Source of the DNA: Tsukamurella sp. 1534
GTDB lineage: Bacteria; Actinomycetota; Actinomycetes; Mycobacteriales; Mycobacteriaceae
Direction: 5' to 3'
NCBI RefSeq assembly: GCF_000312385.1
Contig: NZ_HE997626.1
Location: 1,129,571 to 1,193,570 of the forward strand
Length of the DNA: 64,000 nucleotides
Shown: positions 22,247-30,335 of the stretch, in pieces
How the letters are laid out: each line of letters opens with the position of its first letter
Numbering within the stretch: the stretch's first letter is position 1
Notes under the pieces: generated by a model
The model's input: the letters and a program-made list of their open reading frames with translations, nothing else
Databases searched by the model: none
Told to the model about the DNA's origin: nothing
Translations under genes and position numbers: made by a program

Positions 22247-22933
22247 TCACGGGTCCGGCTGGAACCGGTATCCGAACCCTCGCACCGTCTCGATGTGGCT
22301 CGGTCGGCCGGCGGGGTCGATCTTGGGCCGCAGCCGCAGGATCGCGTTATCCACCAACCGGGAATCGCCGAGGAAGTCCTGGTTCCAGGCGAGGGCGAAC
22401 AACTGCTCGCGGCTGAGCACCCGACCCGGATGGTCGACGAACACGGACAGCAGCCGCTTCTCGGTGGGAGTCAGGGGCAGCGGCTCGCCGTGGCGGAGCA
22501 CCTCGGCACCCGCCTTGTCGACCGTGAGGCTCGACGGTGCCTGCGGCGCGCGGTCCGGCGGTCCCTCCGCCGGCGCCGCGGCCCGCCGCAGGGACGCCTT
22601 GATCCGGGCGTCCAGCACCCGCGGGCTCACGGGCCTGACCACGTAGTCGTCGGCGCCGGCCTCCAGCCCCGCGACGGTGTCGACGTCGTCCGACCGTGCG
22701 GTGAGCATGAGGATCGGCACCGGGCTGGAGCGCCGGATCCGCCGGCAGACGGCGAAGCCGTCCTCGCCCGGGAGACCGATGTCGAGGATCACCGCGTCGG
22801 CCTCGCCGACCCGCTCCTCCAGATCCTCCGTGGCGGCGGGGACGTGCTCGACCGCGTGGTCGAGGCGGCCCAGTGAGAGCGCGAGCGCTCCGACGACGGC
22901 CGGATCGTCCTCGATCAGCAGCAGTTTGACCAC
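22247..22933 (-). CDS. OmpR/PhoB-type response regulator, orphan
   Basis: 228 residues from the GTG that begins VVKLLLIEDD; a GTG ten codons upstream is an alternative. The receiver has acidic pocket residues near 9-10, phospho-acceptor Asp51 (VILDIGLPG) and Thr79, but the normally invariant switch lysine is Arg99 (DDYVVRPVSP), which may weaken phosphorylation-dependent switching. A linker and a winged-helix output domain follow (LTPTEKRLLSVFVDHPGRVLSREQL...IETVRGFGYRF). No kinase gene is adjacent. A 16-bp direct repeat about 40 bases upstream is a good candidate self-regulatory site. Confidence 0.87.
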   Translation of the reverse strand: MVKLLLIEDDPAVVGALALSLGRLDHAVEHVPAATEDLEERVGEADAVILDIGLPGEDGFAVCRRIRRSSPVPILMLTARSDDVDTVAGLEAGADDYVVRPVSPRVLDARIKASLRRAAAPAEGPPDRAPQAPSSLTVDKAGAEVLRHGEPLPLTPTEKRLLSVFVDHPGRVLSREQLFALAWNQDFLGDSRLVDNAILRLRPKIDPAGRPSHIETVRGFGYRFQPDP

Positions 22934-22972
22934 CCGTGAACCGTCCTCTCCCGCGCCGGGCACCGTTGTGTC

Positions 22973-23013
22973 TTCGCAAACACTTCCGTTCTACACGTTC
23001 GCAAAGACTTCCG
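22973..23013 (-). promoter_or_regulatory. Direct repeat upstream of the orphan response regulator
   Basis: On the minus strand CGGAAGTCTTTGCGAA and CGGAAGTGTTTGCGAA differ at one base and start 25 bases apart. OmpR-type regulators bind tandem direct repeats, and the pair sits 40-80 bases before the regulator start, so autoregulation is likely. Binding is inferred, not shown. Confidence 0.55.
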
Positions 23014-23077
23014 CCTCCACGTCGCGCGCGTCCTCCCGCCGTGCCCCGGCCGTGTCACAGACGTGGCACGGACGGCT

Positions 23078-23114
23078 GCGCGGCGCCGCGGGGGTGAGCT
23101 CCGCGGCGCCGCGC
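23078..23114 (-). terminator. Terminator-like hairpin after the SulP fusion gene
   Basis: GCGCGGCGCCGCGG and its exact complement form a 14-bp stem around a nine-base loop, beginning 11 bases past the stop of the SulP-carbonic anhydrase gene. It is fully GC and has no T-tract. Confidence 0.6.
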
Positions 23115-23124
23115 CGGCGCGTCG

Positions 23125-25266
23125 TCAGGCGGGGGTGAGGGTGTCCGCCTCCACGACCGCCGAGTCCGTCACGCGCAGGACCCGTCCCGACGCGATGTCG
23201 AAGAACAGGCCGATCACCTCGATGCCGGGCCGTCCGGCCAGCAGCGGGTGCGCGCGCATCGCCTCCACCTGGACCGCGATGTTGACCAGGGAGAGTTGGT
23301 CCGCCGCACCGAATCCCGCATCGGCGGCCGCGCCGCGCACGGGATGGCCGCCCTCGTACGCCGCCACCGCCGACGACGCGTGGTCGATCCACTGCTCGAT
23401 GGTGGCGGGCACCGCCGGCCGGTGCAGGGCGACGCCCATCGCGCCGCACGACGAGTGCCCGCACACGATGATCTGCGACACCCGGAGCTCGTCCACCGCG
23501 AACGAGACGGCGGCCTCCAGCGAACCGTCGGACCCGGCCTCCGGCACCAGGTTCCCCACGTTGCGCACCGTGAACAGGTCGCCCGGGCCGCTGCCCGTGA
23601 TGACGTTGGGCACGACCCGCGAATCCGCGCAGGTGAGGAACAGCGCCTCGGGCCGCTGGCCGCCGCTGAGCTCGTCGAAATCGTCGCTGAGCAGCGGAGC
23701 GTGCCGCCGGTGGTAGCGGGCGATGCCGTCGGCGAGCCCGCCCCGCGCGTGCGCCCGCCACGGCAGCAGGCCGCGCTCGGCGGGCCGCTCGGTGGTGCGG
23801 CGCGGCGTCCGCGTGCCGGCGGCGTCGATGGCGGCGGCGCCCAGATCGTCGATCGTCACCGTGCCGCCCTCGGCCCGGTAGCGGCGCGCCCATTCGGTGA
23901 TCTCCTCGGCCGACGCGTGGTCGAGGAAGTCGACGGTGAGCTCCACGGCCACGTCGGCCCCCGGGGGCACCGAGGCCAGCACCCGGGACAGCCGCGGCAG
24001 CGCGAAGAAGCTCAGCGAGCCGTCGACGGACACGTGCCAGCGCCCGGCGGCGTCCGGCGCCGCGTCGATCGAGGCGCGCGCGATCCGCCACAGCACCAGC
24101 AGGATCGCCACGACCAGCCCCGCGAGGACGCCCTCGAGCAGGTTCAGGAACAGCACGCCCAGGATGGTGACCGCGTACACCAGGATGTCGCCGGTGCGCC
24201 GGGCCGCGCGGATGTGCGCGGTCTTCACCAGCTGCACGCCGATCACGATGAGCAGGCCGGCGAGGGCGGAGGTCGGGATCTTCTCGACCAGTCCGGAGAG
24301 GGCCACCGAGAACAGCAGCAGCCACACGCCGTGCATCACCGCCGACCACCGGGTGCGGGCGCCGGAGGCCACGTTGGTGGCGCTGCGCACGATGACGCCG
24401 GTCACCGGGAGGCCGCCGAGGAGGCCGGAGAGGGAATTGGCGGCGCCCTGGCCGATGAGCTCGCGATCGAGGTTGGACTTGGGACCGTCGTGCATCTTGT
24501 CGGTCGCGACCGCGGACAGCAGGCTCTCGACGCTGGCGATGAGCGCGATGGTGAACACGCCCAGCGCGAACGCCGCCCACTGCCCGGACGGCAGCTCCGG
24601 CAGGCCGATCGCGTCGATGATGGAGCCGTTCAACCGGATCCGTTCCACGTTCATCGGCACCACCAGCGAGAGCACCGTGGCGGCGACGATCGCGACCAGC
24701 GCGCTGGGCACTCGGCGGAACCGCTCCGGCAGGCGCGGCCACAGCAGCATCACGGCGATCACCACGACGCCGATCGCGAAATCGGGCAGGTGCATCGCGC
24801 CGATCCGGCCGGGCAGGTCCACGAGGTTCTGCAGGACCGAGCTGCGGGAGGAACCGCCCAGCAGCACGTGCGTCTGCTGGATCACGATGGTCACGCCGAT
24901 ACCGGCGAGCATGGCGTGCACCACGACCGGCGAGATGGCCAGGGCCGCACGGGCGATCCGGCTCATGCCGAGCGCGATCTGCACGAGGCCGGCCAGCAGG
25001 GTGATCGCTGCGGTCACCTTCCAGCCGAACTTCGCGATGAGCTCCGCGACCACCACGGTGAGGCCCGCGGCGGGGCCGCTCACCAGCAGCGGCGACCCGC
25101 CGACCAGCCCGGCGACGATCCCGCCGATCACGCCCGCGATGAGTCCCGCCATGAGCGGCGCGCCCGATGCGAGCGCGATGCCCAGCGACAGCGGCAGCGC
25201 CACCAGGAACACGACGATCGACGCGGGGGCGTCGAAACGCATTATCTCTCTGAGTTTCTCCTGCAC
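23125..25266 (-). CDS. SulP-type anion transporter fused to beta-carbonic anhydrase
   Basis: 713 residues. The N-terminal 400 or so contain about ten to twelve membrane segments with SulP landmarks (ALPLSLGIALASGAPLMAGL, SVESLLSAVATD). A STAS-like stretch (VDGSLSFFALPRLSRVL...VDFLDHASAEEI) follows. The C-terminal 190 residues are a beta-carbonic anhydrase with zinc ligands Cys546 (CADSR, with Asp548), His604 and Cys607 (CGHSSC). Rv3273 of Mycobacterium tuberculosis has this architecture. Coupling HCO3- import with CO2 hydration is the usual interpretation. The regulator gene 190 bases downstream on the same strand may or may not be co-expressed, since a hairpin lies between. Confidence 0.9.
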   Translation of the reverse strand: MQEKLREIMRFDAPASIVVFLVALPLSLGIALASGAPLMAGLIAGVIGGIVAGLVGGSPLLVSGPAAGLTVVVAELIAKFGWKVTAAITLLAGLVQIALGMSRIARAALAISPVVVHAMLAGIGVTIVIQQTHVLLGGSSRSSVLQNLVDLPGRIGAMHLPDFAIGVVVIAVMLLWPRLPERFRRVPSALVAIVAATVLSLVVPMNVERIRLNGSIIDAIGLPELPSGQWAAFALGVFTIALIASVESLLSAVATDKMHDGPKSNLDRELIGQGAANSLSGLLGGLPVTGVIVRSATNVASGARTRWSAVMHGVWLLLFSVALSGLVEKIPTSALAGLLIVIGVQLVKTAHIRAARRTGDILVYAVTILGVLFLNLLEGVLAGLVVAILLVLWRIARASIDAAPDAAGRWHVSVDGSLSFFALPRLSRVLASVPPGADVAVELTVDFLDHASAEEITEWARRYRAEGGTVTIDDLGAAAIDAAGTRTPRRTTERPAERGLLPWRAHARGGLADGIARYHRRHAPLLSDDFDELSGGQRPEALFLTCADSRVVPNVITGSGPGDLFTVRNVGNLVPEAGSDGSLEAAVSFAVDELRVSQIIVCGHSSCGAMGVALHRPAVPATIEQWIDHASSAVAAYEGGHPVRGAAADAGFGAADQLSLVNIAVQVEAMRAHPLLAGRPGIEVIGLFFDIASGRVLRVTDSAVVEADTLTPA

Positions 25267-25350
25267 GCCTCCACTGTGGAGACGCGCTGTGTCGGCGGCG
25301 CCGCACCGCCGTGAAGGTTCGGTGAAGCCCCCTGAGCAGCGTGTCCGCCG

Positions 25351-26412
25351 TCACATCGTGGGCAGCGTGAACGCGAAAGTGGCTCCGCGACCGGCTCCTT
25401 CGGACTCCACCCAGAGGTGCCCGCCGTGCGCGGTGACGATCGCCCTGCTGATGGTCAGGCCCACCCCGCTGCCGCCGTGGTCCCGGTCGCGCGCGACGTC
25501 GGTGCGGTAGAACCGCTCGAAGATCCACGGCAGGTGCTCGGCATCGATGCCGTCGCCGCGATCCGTCACCGCGATCCGCACCCGCCGCTGCCCCGCGGCC
25601 GACACTCCGATCTCCACGGATCCGCCGGACACGCTGTGCCGCAGCGCGTTGGTGAGCAGGTTGGCCAGCACCTGGTCGAGCCTCTGCCGGTCGCCGTGCA
25701 CCCGCACGTCCTCCGGTGCGGTCCGCACACGCAGTTCGACCCCCTTGTCGGAGTAGGACTTCCACGCGGCCCGCGCCGCGGACTGCACGAGGTCGGACAC
25801 CTCCACCGCGGCCGGCTCCAGGTTCAGCCGGCCGTCCTCGGCGTGCGAGACCGAGAGCACGTCGTCGGTGAGACGCGCCAACCGCGTGGTCTGGCCCCGC
25901 AGCATCGTCAGCGTCTCCTCGTCGGGCCGCACGACGCCGTCCTGAATGGCCTCCAGGTACCCGTCGAGAACGCTGACGGGCGTCCGGATCTCGTGCGCCA
26001 GATCGGCCAACAGCCGGCGCTGCGACAGGTCGGTCGACTCCAGCTTGGTGGCCATCTCGTTGAACGCCCGCACCAGGTCGTCGGCCTCCGGCCCCAGCGA
26101 CAGCGGCGCCACGCGCACGCCGGTGCGGCCGTCGGCCACCTGCCGCACCGCTCCGGACAACCGCCCCACCGAGCGGCTGAGCCGCGCGGCGAGGACCACG
26201 CTCGCCGTGGTGCACACCACCACGGCGCCGCCGAATCCGAGCGTCACGGCCAGGACGTCGACGGCCCGGGAGGAGGTGCGGCCCAGGATCAGCGGCCAGA
26301 TCACGAAGTCGACGAACGCGGTGACCGCGAGCGTGCTGAGCGACACGGCCATGAGCACCACGCCCAGGCGCCCGCCGATCCCGACGTCGCGCGGGGCCCG
26401 GATCCGCCTCAC
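25351..26412 (-). CDS. Membrane sensor histidine kinase
   Basis: 353 residues; the GTG start overlaps the response-regulator stop as GTGA. Two membrane segments (about 16-44 and 52-76) flank a very short extracytoplasmic loop, so it probably senses a membrane or intramembrane signal. A HAMP domain follows, then the H-box LLADLAHEIRTPVSVLDGY with His140, N-box LANLLTNALRHS, G1 DRGDGI and G2 GGSGVGLTIS. All kinase boxes are intact. It is the cognate partner of the regulator encoded just upstream. Confidence 0.92.
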   Translation of the reverse strand: MRRIRAPRDVGIGGRLGVVLMAVSLSTLAVTAFVDFVIWPLILGRTSSRAVDVLAVTLGFGGAVVVCTTASVVLAARLSRSVGRLSGAVRQVADGRTGVRVAPLSLGPEADDLVRAFNEMATKLESTDLSQRRLLADLAHEIRTPVSVLDGYLEAIQDGVVRPDEETLTMLRGQTTRLARLTDDVLSVSHAEDGRLNLEPAAVEVSDLVQSAARAAWKSYSDKGVELRVRTAPEDVRVHGDRQRLDQVLANLLTNALRHSVSGGSVEIGVSAAGQRRVRIAVTDRGDGIDAEHLPWIFERFYRTDVARDRDHGGSGVGLTISRAIVTAHGGHLWVESEGAGRGATFAFTLPTM

Positions 26413-27107
26413 CCCGCGCCCATCCGGTAGCCCACGCCGCGCACCGTGCGCACGTACTTGGGATCGGCCGCCTCGTCGCCCAGCTTGCGGCGCACGCGGC
26501 CCACGTGCACGTCCACCAGCCGCTCGTCGCCCACCCAGCCGCCGCCCCACACCGCGTCGATGAGCTGCGCCCGGGAGAACGCGATGTTGGGGCTGCGGGC
26601 CAGCACCGCGAGCACGTCGAACTCGGTGGCGGTGAGCTCGACCACCCGCTCCCCGACGCGCACCTCGCGGGCCAGCAGGTCCACCGCGAGATCGCCGAAC
26701 CGGCGGGCGGAGCCGACACCGTCGGGCATCCGGCGCGGGCGGCGCAGCATGGCCCGCACCCGGGCCACCACCTCGCGCGGGCTGAACGGCTTCACCAGGT
26801 AGTCGTCGGCGCCCACGGAGAGGCCGACCACCTTGTCCACCTCGTCGCCGCGGGCGGTGAGCATGATGACGTAGGCGTCGCTGAACGAGCGGACGGAGCG
26901 GCACACCTCGATGCCGTCCATCCGTGGCAGCCCGATGTCCAGGACGATCACCGAGGGGTCGGTCTCGCGCACCAGGCGCAGGCCCTCCTCCCCGTCCCCG
27001 GCCACGAGGACGTCGAATCCCTCACGCGTCAGATAGTCCCGGACCAGGCGCGCGAGCGCCGGTTCGTCCTCGATCACCAGGATGGTTTCAGCTGTCATGA
27101 CATACAT
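26409..27107 (-). CDS. OmpR-type response regulator paired with the kinase
   Basis: 232 residues, or 229 if the second ATG (MTAETI) is used. The receiver domain has the acidic pair (IEDE), phospho-acceptor Asp57 (VIVLDIGLP), TARGDE and the normal switch lysine (DDYLVKPFSP); a winged-helix domain ends GVGYRMGAG. It is translationally coupled to the kinase (4-bp overlap). It is divergent from a CtaG-like gene only 14 bases away, and an imperfect 20-bp palindrome spans that gap, so this system may control the CtaG-like gene; that link is inference. Confidence 0.92.
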   Translation of the reverse strand: MYVMTAETILVIEDEPALARLVRDYLTREGFDVLVAGDGEEGLRLVRETDPSVIVLDIGLPRMDGIEVCRSVRSFSDAYVIMLTARGDEVDKVVGLSVGADDYLVKPFSPREVVARVRAMLRRPRRMPDGVGSARRFGDLAVDLLAREVRVGERVVELTATEFDVLAVLARSPNIAFSRAQLIDAVWGGGWVGDERLVDVHVGRVRRKLGDEAADPKYVRTVRGVGYRMGAG

Positions 27108-27110
27108 AGT

Positions 27111-27130
27111 AATATGCGCATGTGCGTATT
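27111..27130. promoter_or_regulatory. Imperfect palindrome in the divergent regulator/CtaG gap
   Basis: AATATGCGCATGTGCGTATT matches its own complement at 16 of 20 positions. It spans the short gap between the divergent response regulator and CtaG-like gene and covers the GTG proposed as the CtaG start. That overlap favours a later start for that protein (ATG at 27167). Confidence 0.3.
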
Positions 27131-28051
27131 CCGCCTCCTCCCGTGGAACCTCCCACGATCACGGGCATGCTGGGCTGGGCCCCGCCGGCGCTCCCGCTGC
27201 TCCCCGTGCTCGCGCTCGCCGCGGCCACCGCGTACCTGGCCGGGGTCGTCGCGCTGCGCCGGCGGGGACGACGGTGGCCCGCCGCCCGGGTGGCGAGCTT
27301 CCTTCTCGGGTGCCTCGCGCTCGCGGCGGTGACCGGCTTGAAGATCGAGGCGTACTCCTGGCACCTGTTCAGCGCGTTCATGTTCCAGCAGCTGACGCTC
27401 TCCATCCTGGTACCGCCGCTGCTGGTGGGCGGGGCGCCCGGGGTCCTGCTGCTCCGCTCCGTACCGCACCGCGGTCCGGGGCGGTTCGTGCTCGGCGCGG
27501 CGCTCGGCGTGCTCCGCAGCCCGCTCACCCGGATCGCGATGCGCTCCTGGTTCACCATCCCGCTGTTCCTCGCGAGCTACTACGGCGTGTACCTCACCGG
27601 CCTCGTGGACGCGGTCGGCGGCACCTGGGCCGGGCACACGGCGCTGCAGCTGTTCTTCCTGGCCTCGGGCGTACTGTTCGTGCTGCCGATCCTCTCGGTC
27701 GGGCCGCTCCCCGGCCGCGAATCCTGGCTGATGCGCTTCTTCGACATCTTCATCGAGATGCCGCTGCACGTGTTCATCGGCGTGATCCTCATGATGGCGA
27801 CGACCCCGGTGATCGCGATGTTCGCCGACCCGCCCCCGTCGTGGGGGATCGATCCGATCCGGGACCAGTCCGTCGCCGGCGCCCTCGCCTGGTCCTACGG
27901 CGAACCGATCGCGATGGTCACCGTCTGCGTCTTCGCGTTGCGCTGGCGGCGGGCCGAACACCGCACCTCCACCCGCCACGGGGCGGACCGCCGCGAGGAG
28001 GACGAGCGCGCGGCCTACAACGCGTACCTCGAAGACCTGCGGCGTCGGTAG
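27122..28051 (+). CDS. CtaG-like cytochrome c oxidase assembly protein
   Basis: Up to 309 residues with seven or so membrane segments; a start at the internal ATG (MLGWAPPAL) would remove 15 residues and leave room for a promoter. It belongs to the Caa3_CtaG family, linked to copper insertion into cytochrome c oxidase. The family core is visible (YSWHLFSAFMFQQLTLSILVPPLLVGGAP; later EMPLHVFIGVILMM), but the usual QHM of the third helix reads QQL, so a likely copper-binding His is missing. The C-terminus is charged and cytoplasmic. It is followed 10 bases later by a DUF998 gene, probably on the same transcript. Confidence 0.82.
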   Translation: MRIPPPPVEPPTITGMLGWAPPALPLLPVLALAAATAYLAGVVALRRRGRRWPAARVASFLLGCLALAAVTGLKIEAYSWHLFSAFMFQQLTLSILVPPLLVGGAPGVLLLRSVPHRGPGRFVLGAALGVLRSPLTRIAMRSWFTIPLFLASYYGVYLTGLVDAVGGTWAGHTALQLFFLASGVLFVLPILSVGPLPGRESWLMRFFDIFIEMPLHVFIGVILMMATTPVIAMFADPPPSWGIDPIRDQSVAGALAWSYGEPIAMVTVCVFALRWRRAEHRTSTRHGADRREEDERAAYNAYLEDLRRR

Positions 28052-28061
28052 CCTGGTCGGC

Positions 28062-28736
28062 ATGCAGCGTGCGCGCCTCGTGATCCTCGCCGGGGCCGTG
28101 TTCTATTCCGCGTGGATCATCGCCCCGCTCATGGGTTCCCGGCTCGACCCCCTGCGCTCGTACGTCAGCGAGGTCGGCGCCGCCGGCCAGCCGCACGCCG
28201 TGTTCTTCCGGTGCACGGACCTGCTGGCCGGGACCTGCTTCGTGGTCGCGGCGGCGCTGTGGTGGCGCGCCGCGGGCAGACCGTCGTTGCCGGGCCGGAT
28301 CGCGCTGTGCGGGGTGCTGCTCATGGGCGCCGCCACGATGTGCGACGCGGCGCTCCCCCTGTCCTGCACGCCGACCGCCGACCCGGCGTGCCAGGCCCGC
28401 GAGCTCGCCGGACAGGTGCCGTTCACACATGTCGCGCACGCGTTCTCGTCCGGCCTCGCCGGTACCGGCGGGGCGATCGCCGTGCTCGGCTGGCTCGCCT
28501 GGCTCCGGCGGCGCAGGCCCGACGGTGCCGCGCTCCCCGCGGTCGTCACAGGGTTCGTGTTCCTGATCGCCACGGTGTGGACCGTCGCGGCGATGGCACC
28601 GTCGTCCCTCGGATTCGAGGCTCCCGAGCTCTACCTGGGCCTCGCTCAGCGGCTGCAGATCGCGTCGATCACGCTGTGGCTGGTACTGATGGCCGTGACG
28701 AGGCTTCCGCCTCCGCGGCGTCCAGCACCGAGCTGA
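28062..28736 (+). CDS. DUF998-family membrane protein
   Basis: 224 residues with six predicted membrane segments. The family signature LDPLRSYVSEVGAAGQPHAVFFR lies after the first helix, and a cysteine-containing external loop (CDAALPLSCTPTADPACQ) follows the third. DUF998 proteins have no established function. It is closely spaced behind the CtaG-like gene, and its last 68 bases overlap the convergent ArsR gene, so expression of the two may interfere. Confidence 0.82.
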   Translation: MQRARLVILAGAVFYSAWIIAPLMGSRLDPLRSYVSEVGAAGQPHAVFFRCTDLLAGTCFVVAAALWWRAAGRPSLPGRIALCGVLLMGAATMCDAALPLSCTPTADPACQARELAGQVPFTHVAHAFSSGLAGTGGAIAVLGWLAWLRRRRPDGAALPAVVTGFVFLIATVWTVAAMAPSSLGFEAPELYLGLAQRLQIASITLWLVLMAVTRLPPPRRPAPS

Positions 28737-29001
28737 GCAGCCCCGGATACGCGGCCTCGACCTCGTCCCCGCGCAGCAGCTGGCGCGCGTGGGCGCCCAC
28801 ATCGTCGCGCCGCGTGATACCCGCCTCGCGGAGCACCTTGAAGTGGTGACTCGCGGTCGCCTTGGTCACCCCGTCGTAGAGGTCCCCGCAGGCCATCGGA
28901 CCCTGGGCCCGATGGAGGCGGCGGACCACCTCGAGCCGGACGGGGTCGGCGAGTGCCGCGAGCACGGCCTGCAGCGGTGCCACGTCTGGTTCGGACATCA
29001 T
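28669..29001 (-). CDS. ArsR-family winged-helix regulator
   Basis: 110 residues; the start is set by AGGGA eight bases before the first of two ATGs. The winged helix is clear (LAALADPVRLEVVRRL...GDLYDGVTKATASHHFKVLREAGI). I see no cysteine metal-binding motif in the recognition region, so it is probably not a metal sensor but one of the small-molecule or redox ArsR types. It is divergent from an MFS exporter, with two matching palindromic sites between them, a classic local repressor arrangement. Confidence 0.88.
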   Translation of the reverse strand: MMSEPDVAPLQAVLAALADPVRLEVVRRLHRAQGPMACGDLYDGVTKATASHHFKVLREAGITRRDDVGAHARQLLRGDEVEAAYPGLLSSVLDAAEAEASSRPSVPATA

Positions 29002-29020
29002 TCTCGTTCCCTGAGATAAC

Positions 29021-29040
29021 GGTTTGATCTTCGTCGAACC
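29021..29040. promoter_or_regulatory. ArsR operator candidate 1
   Basis: GGTTTGATCTTCGTCGAACC has the pattern GGTTyGA-N6-TCGAACC. The same pattern recurs 39 bases away, between the divergent arsR-type and MFS genes. It lies just upstream of the ArsR start, suggesting autorepression. Confidence 0.6.
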
Positions 29041-29059
29041 GGTCGGTAGTGTCCGTATC

Positions 29060-29079
29060 GGTTCGACGATCATCGAACC
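29060..29079. promoter_or_regulatory. ArsR operator candidate 2
   Basis: GGTTCGACGATCATCGAACC is palindromic at 18 of 20 positions and is the better copy of the GGTTyGA-N6-TCGAACC element. It lies 24 bases before the MFS start codon. Its centre is 39 bp from site 1, about four helical turns, so dimers would face the same side of the DNA. Confidence 0.65.
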
Positions 29080-29102
29080 CAACCGTACACCGGAGGCGAT
29101 CG

Positions 29103-30314
29103 ATGAGCATCACCCAGCAGGCACAGGTCTCCCCCGCCGCGCACCCGCAGCGCTGGGCCTTCGCGCTCCTGCTGACGCTGCTCGCCCTGGCGCTCGGGGT
29201 GTCCGGGCTCCCCTCGCCGCTGTACCCCATCTACCAGCAGGAATGGCACCTCTCCGCGCTCTCGACCACCGTCGTGTTCGCGGTCTACGCGATCGGCGCG
29301 CTCGGTGCCGCGCTCACCGTCGGCCCCGTGTCCGACGCGGTCGGCCGCAAGCCCGTGCTGCTCGCCGCCGTGGGCACCATCCTCGTGGGCCTCCTGCTGT
29401 TCCTGTTCGCCGGCGCCGAATGGCAGCTGATCCTCGCGCGGTTCCTGCACGGCGCCGCCATCGGCTCGATCACGGTGGTGGCCGGTGCCGCCCTCCTCGA
29501 CGTCCGCCCGCACGACGGTGCGCGCAACGGCATGCTGTCCGGCGTCGCCCTCAACATCGGGATCGCCGTCACCGCGCTCGGCGCCGCCGCCGTCGCGCAG
29601 TACGCGCCCGCGCCGCTGCGCACCCCGTTCGTCGCCATGGGCGCCGTGGTCACCGCCATCCTGATCGGCGTCATCGCCCTGGTCGAACCGCACGCCGCGC
29701 GCACAGGCGGGCGCGTGCGGCTCAGCCGTCCCGGCGTGCCCGGCGAGATCGCGAGCGACTTCTGGTTCTCCGGCATCGGCATCGTCGCCGCGTGGTCGGT
29801 GCTCGGGGTGTTCCTCAGCCTCTACCCCGCGCTGGTGCAGCACGTGACCGGGCACCGCTCGGTGATGTTCGTCGGGATGCTGGTCGCGGTCATGGCCGCG
29901 GCGTCCGCGGTCTCGCAGTACATCGGCGGCCGATTCCCCGCGCGGCCCACCGCGGTGGTGGGCGACCTCGGCCTCGCCGCGTCGCTCGGGCTCGCCGTCC
30001 TTGCCGTGCGCTCGGGCTCCACCTCGCTCATCGTGCTCGACACCATCGCGCTCGGCGCCACCTTCGGCCTCGCGTTCGGCGGCTCGCTGCGGCACGTCGC
30101 GTCCGTGGCCCCCGCGCACGCACGCGGGCAGGTGATGAGCGCCTACTACCTGCTCGGCTACCTCGCCATGGGCGTGCCCACCGTGATCGCGGGCTACCTC
30201 GCCACCGGCTACGGCACCGCCACGATCTTCCCCTGGTTCGTCGCCGCCGTCGCGACGGGCTGCCTCGTGGCCGCGTGGATCGGCATGCGCGGCAGGCGCT
30301 CCCGGACCGCCTAG
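29103..30314 (+). CDS. MFS transporter, drug-efflux type
   Basis: 403 residues with twelve hydrophobic segments. The start is fixed by GGAGG seven bases before the ATG. The loop 2-3 motif is visible (GPVSDAVGRKPVLL), as is a family-like SGLPSPLYPIYQQEWHLS at the first helix. The half-length central loop (ARTGGRVRLSRPG) separates the two six-helix halves. Substrates are not predictable, but location beside an ArsR repressor and paired operators points to inducible export of a toxic small molecule. Confidence 0.88.
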   Translation: MSITQQAQVSPAAHPQRWAFALLLTLLALALGVSGLPSPLYPIYQQEWHLSALSTTVVFAVYAIGALGAALTVGPVSDAVGRKPVLLAAVGTILVGLLLFLFAGAEWQLILARFLHGAAIGSITVVAGAALLDVRPHDGARNGMLSGVALNIGIAVTALGAAAVAQYAPAPLRTPFVAMGAVVTAILIGVIALVEPHAARTGGRVRLSRPGVPGEIASDFWFSGIGIVAAWSVLGVFLSLYPALVQHVTGHRSVMFVGMLVAVMAAASAVSQYIGGRFPARPTAVVGDLGLAASLGLAVLAVRSGSTSLIVLDTIALGATFGLAFGGSLRHVASVAPAHARGQVMSAYYLLGYLAMGVPTVIAGYLATGYGTATIFPWFVAAVATGCLVAAWIGMRGRRSRTA

Positions 30315-30335
30315 GCCCGGGACGGCACCGTCGGT

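Noticed and set aside
22991-26719. A 1242-codon open minus-strand frame through the SulP, kinase and regulator genes
   Set aside because: It is Arg/Ala/Gly-rich nonsense in a shifted frame; three well-defined proteins are encoded in other frames of the same strand.
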